6,612 nt of DNA from contig CALGXU010000418.1 in assembly GCA_937935205.1 (NCBI GenBank), positions 1 through 6,612 of the forward strand, written 5' to 3'. The position numbers and the translations under genes were made by a program. Below are positions 5,537 through 6,612 of the stretch, one piece after another. The notes below the pieces were generated by a model. It was not told the origin of the DNA. It searched no databases and was given only the letters and a program-made list of their open reading frames with translations. Positions within the stretch are counted from its first letter, which is position 1; each line of letters starts with the position of its first letter. This DNA is from an uncultured Rothia sp. (GTDB taxonomy: Bacteria > Actinomycetota > Actinomycetes > Actinomycetales > Micrococcaceae).

Positions 5537-5988
5537 CCAAAAAGCTCAGCAAGCGAGCAATAGCCGCCCGCCAGAAATTCAACGAGACCCACAGGCTCAC
5601 CTTTACCCACATGATCCCTGGCCTCTTCCAGCACATGTTTCATGATGTGTGGAAGCTATCGCCTATGGAAGGCTCACGGTTGATGATGACCTTGAACAGC
5701 CTCAACCCTAGCTTTCCGTATCCGGATTACACGGTGGATGACCTAACCGCTTCCTGGCTCAGCACTGGCGCAGGATACCTCTACGCACACCCTGAACTTT
5801 TCCTCTCAGAACACCAGCGCAAGAGCGCGGTGAGTATCATCATGGCGCTTCTGGCAAAAGGCGATGACCGTGCAGCACTCATCACCCAGGCTAGGCTGCA
5901 CGTCATTGCCTGGGCACAAGAGTGCGGACAGGAAGACTCGCTGCGAGCCTTCCTCAATAAGGAAGAGATCGTTGAGAATAACCTTTAG
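5533..5988 (+). CDS. Helical hypothetical protein, coupled diverged paralogue (151 aa)
   Basis: The start chosen is GTG 5533, which overlaps the previous stop as GTGA and stands 6 bases after AGGAGGT (5520-5526). An in-frame ATG at 5491 lacks a ribosome site and would overlap the neighbour by 46 bases. The 151-residue protein begins with a basic stretch (TKKLSKRAIAARQKF), then IPGLFQHMFHDVW (28-40), equivalent to the IGAVFQMVWDAP segment of its neighbour. YAHPELFLSEHQRKSAVSII (84-103) and ARLHVIAWAQE (120-130) match the family C-terminal helices, but with A-V in place of the C-L pair. It is the most diverged of the four members. A short charged tail (LNKEEIVENNL) follows. Function unknown. 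Confidence 0.88.
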   Translation: MTKKLSKRAIAARQKFNETHRLTFTHMIPGLFQHMFHDVWKLSPMEGSRLMMTLNSLNPSFPYPDYTVDDLTASWLSTGAGYLYAHPELFLSEHQRKSAVSIIMALLAKGDDRAALITQARLHVIAWAQECGQEDSLRAFLNKEEIVENNL

Positions 5989-6001
5989 GGTGCAGAACCA
6001 C

Positions 6002-6047
6002 GGCGGGCGCCCTTCACCTAATTATGGGTGAGGCGCGCTCGCCTTTT
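6002..6047 (+). terminator. Degenerate copy of the common terminator behind 5533-5988
   Basis: GGCGGGCGCCCTTCACC (6002-6018) pairs with 6027-6043 with one C-C mismatch and two G-T pairs. The stem extends to T6019-G6026 and A6020-T6025 and is followed by TTTT (6044-6047). Compared with the perfect copies it has changed on both arms but kept pairing, as expected for a selected structure. Confidence 0.85.
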
Positions 6048-6053
6048 GGGTTC

Positions 6054-6131
6054 TGGTGCGGGTGGGACATTATATGTTTTGACTGTGTGCTAGTCATATA
6101 TTTTTGGGATAATCAATGCATAACAACACGG
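6054..6131 (+). promoter_or_regulatory. Promoter/leader module, copy 4 (for 6179-6580)
   Basis: GGTGCGGGTGGGACAT leads into the palindrome ACAT-TAT-ATGT (6067-6077). The middle is quite different and AT-richer than in copies 1-3 (TTTTGACTGTGTGCTAGTC). Nevertheless TGG-GATAAT (hexamer 6108-6113), the best -10 of the set, starts exactly 41 bases after the box and is followed by GCATAACAACACG. TTGACT (6079-6084) is 23 bases upstream of the hexamer, too far for a normal -35. Confidence 0.65.
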
Positions 6132-6135
6132 TACA

Positions 6136-6151
6136 AGCCGGAATCCCGGTT
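6136..6151 (+). promoter_or_regulatory. 5'-leader stem-loop, copy 4
   Basis: CCGG (6138-6141) pairs with CCGG (6146-6149) around AATC, extendable by G-T and A-T. This is the weakest of the four leader stems. Confidence 0.35.
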
Positions 6152-6178
6152 CGTATCCTCACCGATGAAAGGTCACCA

Positions 6179-6580
6179 ATGCACCCTGATATTTTTTACC
6201 CGTCCGAAACTAATGGAGCGGATATTCAGAATCTGCTTTCTAAGGATGTCGGCGCAGTTTTCAAGAAGGTTTGGGATGCCCCGGAGCACTCCCCTGAAGC
6301 TCTGGAGCGGCTGGCGCATGAAATCGCAGGACTTCACGTGAAAGAGGAAGACTCTGATAGTGCGGTGGTGCACACGCATCTTCGTGCCTTCTGGCTAGAT
6401 GTTGCAATGAAGATGGTTCAACGGGATACAGAAATGTTTCATTCCAAGAGTCAGGCGCGCTGCCTAATCTATCTAATCGGGGCAGGCCGAACCTCTGGCC
6501 GTGCTCGTCGAGAATGTCTCCAGCTTGCGCTTAGCTCTATTTCTGTATGGCAGAAAGCAGAGCGGCAGTATTTGGCATAG
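6179..6580 (+). CDS. Helical hypothetical protein, close paralogue of the 5105 product (133 aa)
   Basis: ATG 6179 follows GAAAGG (6167-6172). An upstream in-frame ATG at 6116 is rejected because its first codons would be the conserved leader GCATAACAACACG. The 133-residue protein shares its N-terminus with the 5105 product: GADIQNLLSKDVGAVFKKVWDAPEHSPEAL (13-42). The C-terminal half, TEMFHSKSQARCLIYLIGAG (84-103) with ISVWQKAE (121-128), keeps the family pattern but is less alike. Residues 53-62 (HVKEEDSDSA) form an acidic linker where the paralogue is basic. It is mostly helical and soluble, without signal peptide. It is a single-gene unit with its own leader, followed by the start of another terminator. 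Function unknown. Confidence 0.88.
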   Translation: MHPDIFYPSETNGADIQNLLSKDVGAVFKKVWDAPEHSPEALERLAHEIAGLHVKEEDSDSAVVHTHLRAFWLDVAMKMVQRDTEMFHSKSQARCLIYLIGAGRTSGRARRECLQLALSSISVWQKAERQYLA

Positions 6581-6586
6581 CTAATA

Positions 6587-6612
6587 AGCGAGCGCCCCTC
6601 ACCCGCAATAAG
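6587..6612 (+). terminator. Left half of a terminator cut by the window end
   Basis: AGCGAGCGCCCCTCACCC (6587-6604) is exactly the left arm of the hairpin at 2303-2320, 6 bases after the stop codon. The loop that follows reads GCAATAA and not TTATTGC, then G at the edge. The right arm lies outside the window, so pairing is inferred from the twin copies. Confidence 0.75.

Noticed and set aside
6116..6178. Alternative start of the last gene at ATG 6116
   Set aside because: The codons would be the conserved leader GCATAACAACACG, shared with modules before unrelated genes, so it is untranslated control DNA.
121..6612. CRISPR array or integron cassette array
   Set aside because: Repeat spacing is hundreds of bases with genes between, so it is not CRISPR. 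No integrase and no attC-type site with paired R/L boxes is visible, and the hairpins are followed by T-runs as terminators.

Overview
The window is a moderately GC-rich stretch in which every recognisable gene lies on the plus strand. Shine-Dalgarno sites are mostly GAAAGGA or AGGAGG, starts are ATG or GTG, and strong GC hairpins sit behind most genes. This fits an actinobacterium. The recurring GCGAGCGC-bounded terminators and the general style suggest a Rothia-like member of the Micrococcaceae, but that is an impression and not a proof. No rRNA, tRNA, CRISPR array, transposase, integrase or phage structural gene is visible.

Layout: the 3' end of an unknown gene (to 101) and its terminator; a two-gene unit (302-781, 783-1268) encoding two related acidic proteins; a single gene (1498-2277) encoding a helical protein with a long coiled-coil-like tail; a two-gene unit (2489-3028, 3041-3493); two genes (3647-4087, 4201-4911) with their own hairpins between them; an overlapping pair (5105-5536, 5533-5988); a last complete gene (6179-6580); and the left half of another terminator at the window edge. 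No stretch longer than about 200 bases lacks a gene. None of the ten proteins matches a family I can name, so all are called hypothetical.

Two things organise the region. First, four genes of different type (302, 2489, 5105, 6179) are preceded by the same intergenic module. It holds the previous gene's terminator, a GGGACAT-N3-ATGT box, an extended -10-like element always 41 bases further on, an almost invariant GCATAACAACACG stretch, a short GC stem-loop and the Shine-Dalgarno site. Outside the conserved box this DNA varies, yet it is much better conserved than most of the genes it drives. A diverged version lies before 1498. Second, the proteins fall into paralogous groups. Four (1498, 5105, 5533, 6179) share a helical domain ending in a Q-x-x-C-L...W pattern, and two (302, 783) are tandem homologues of a different acidic alpha/beta type.

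The picture is an array of promoter-gene-terminator cassettes, probably co-regulated through a common operator and able to recombine through their common flanks. Arrays of small acidic paralogues like this can be immunity-gene or other lineage-specific accessory clusters. Nothing in the sequence fixes the function, and that reading is inference only.
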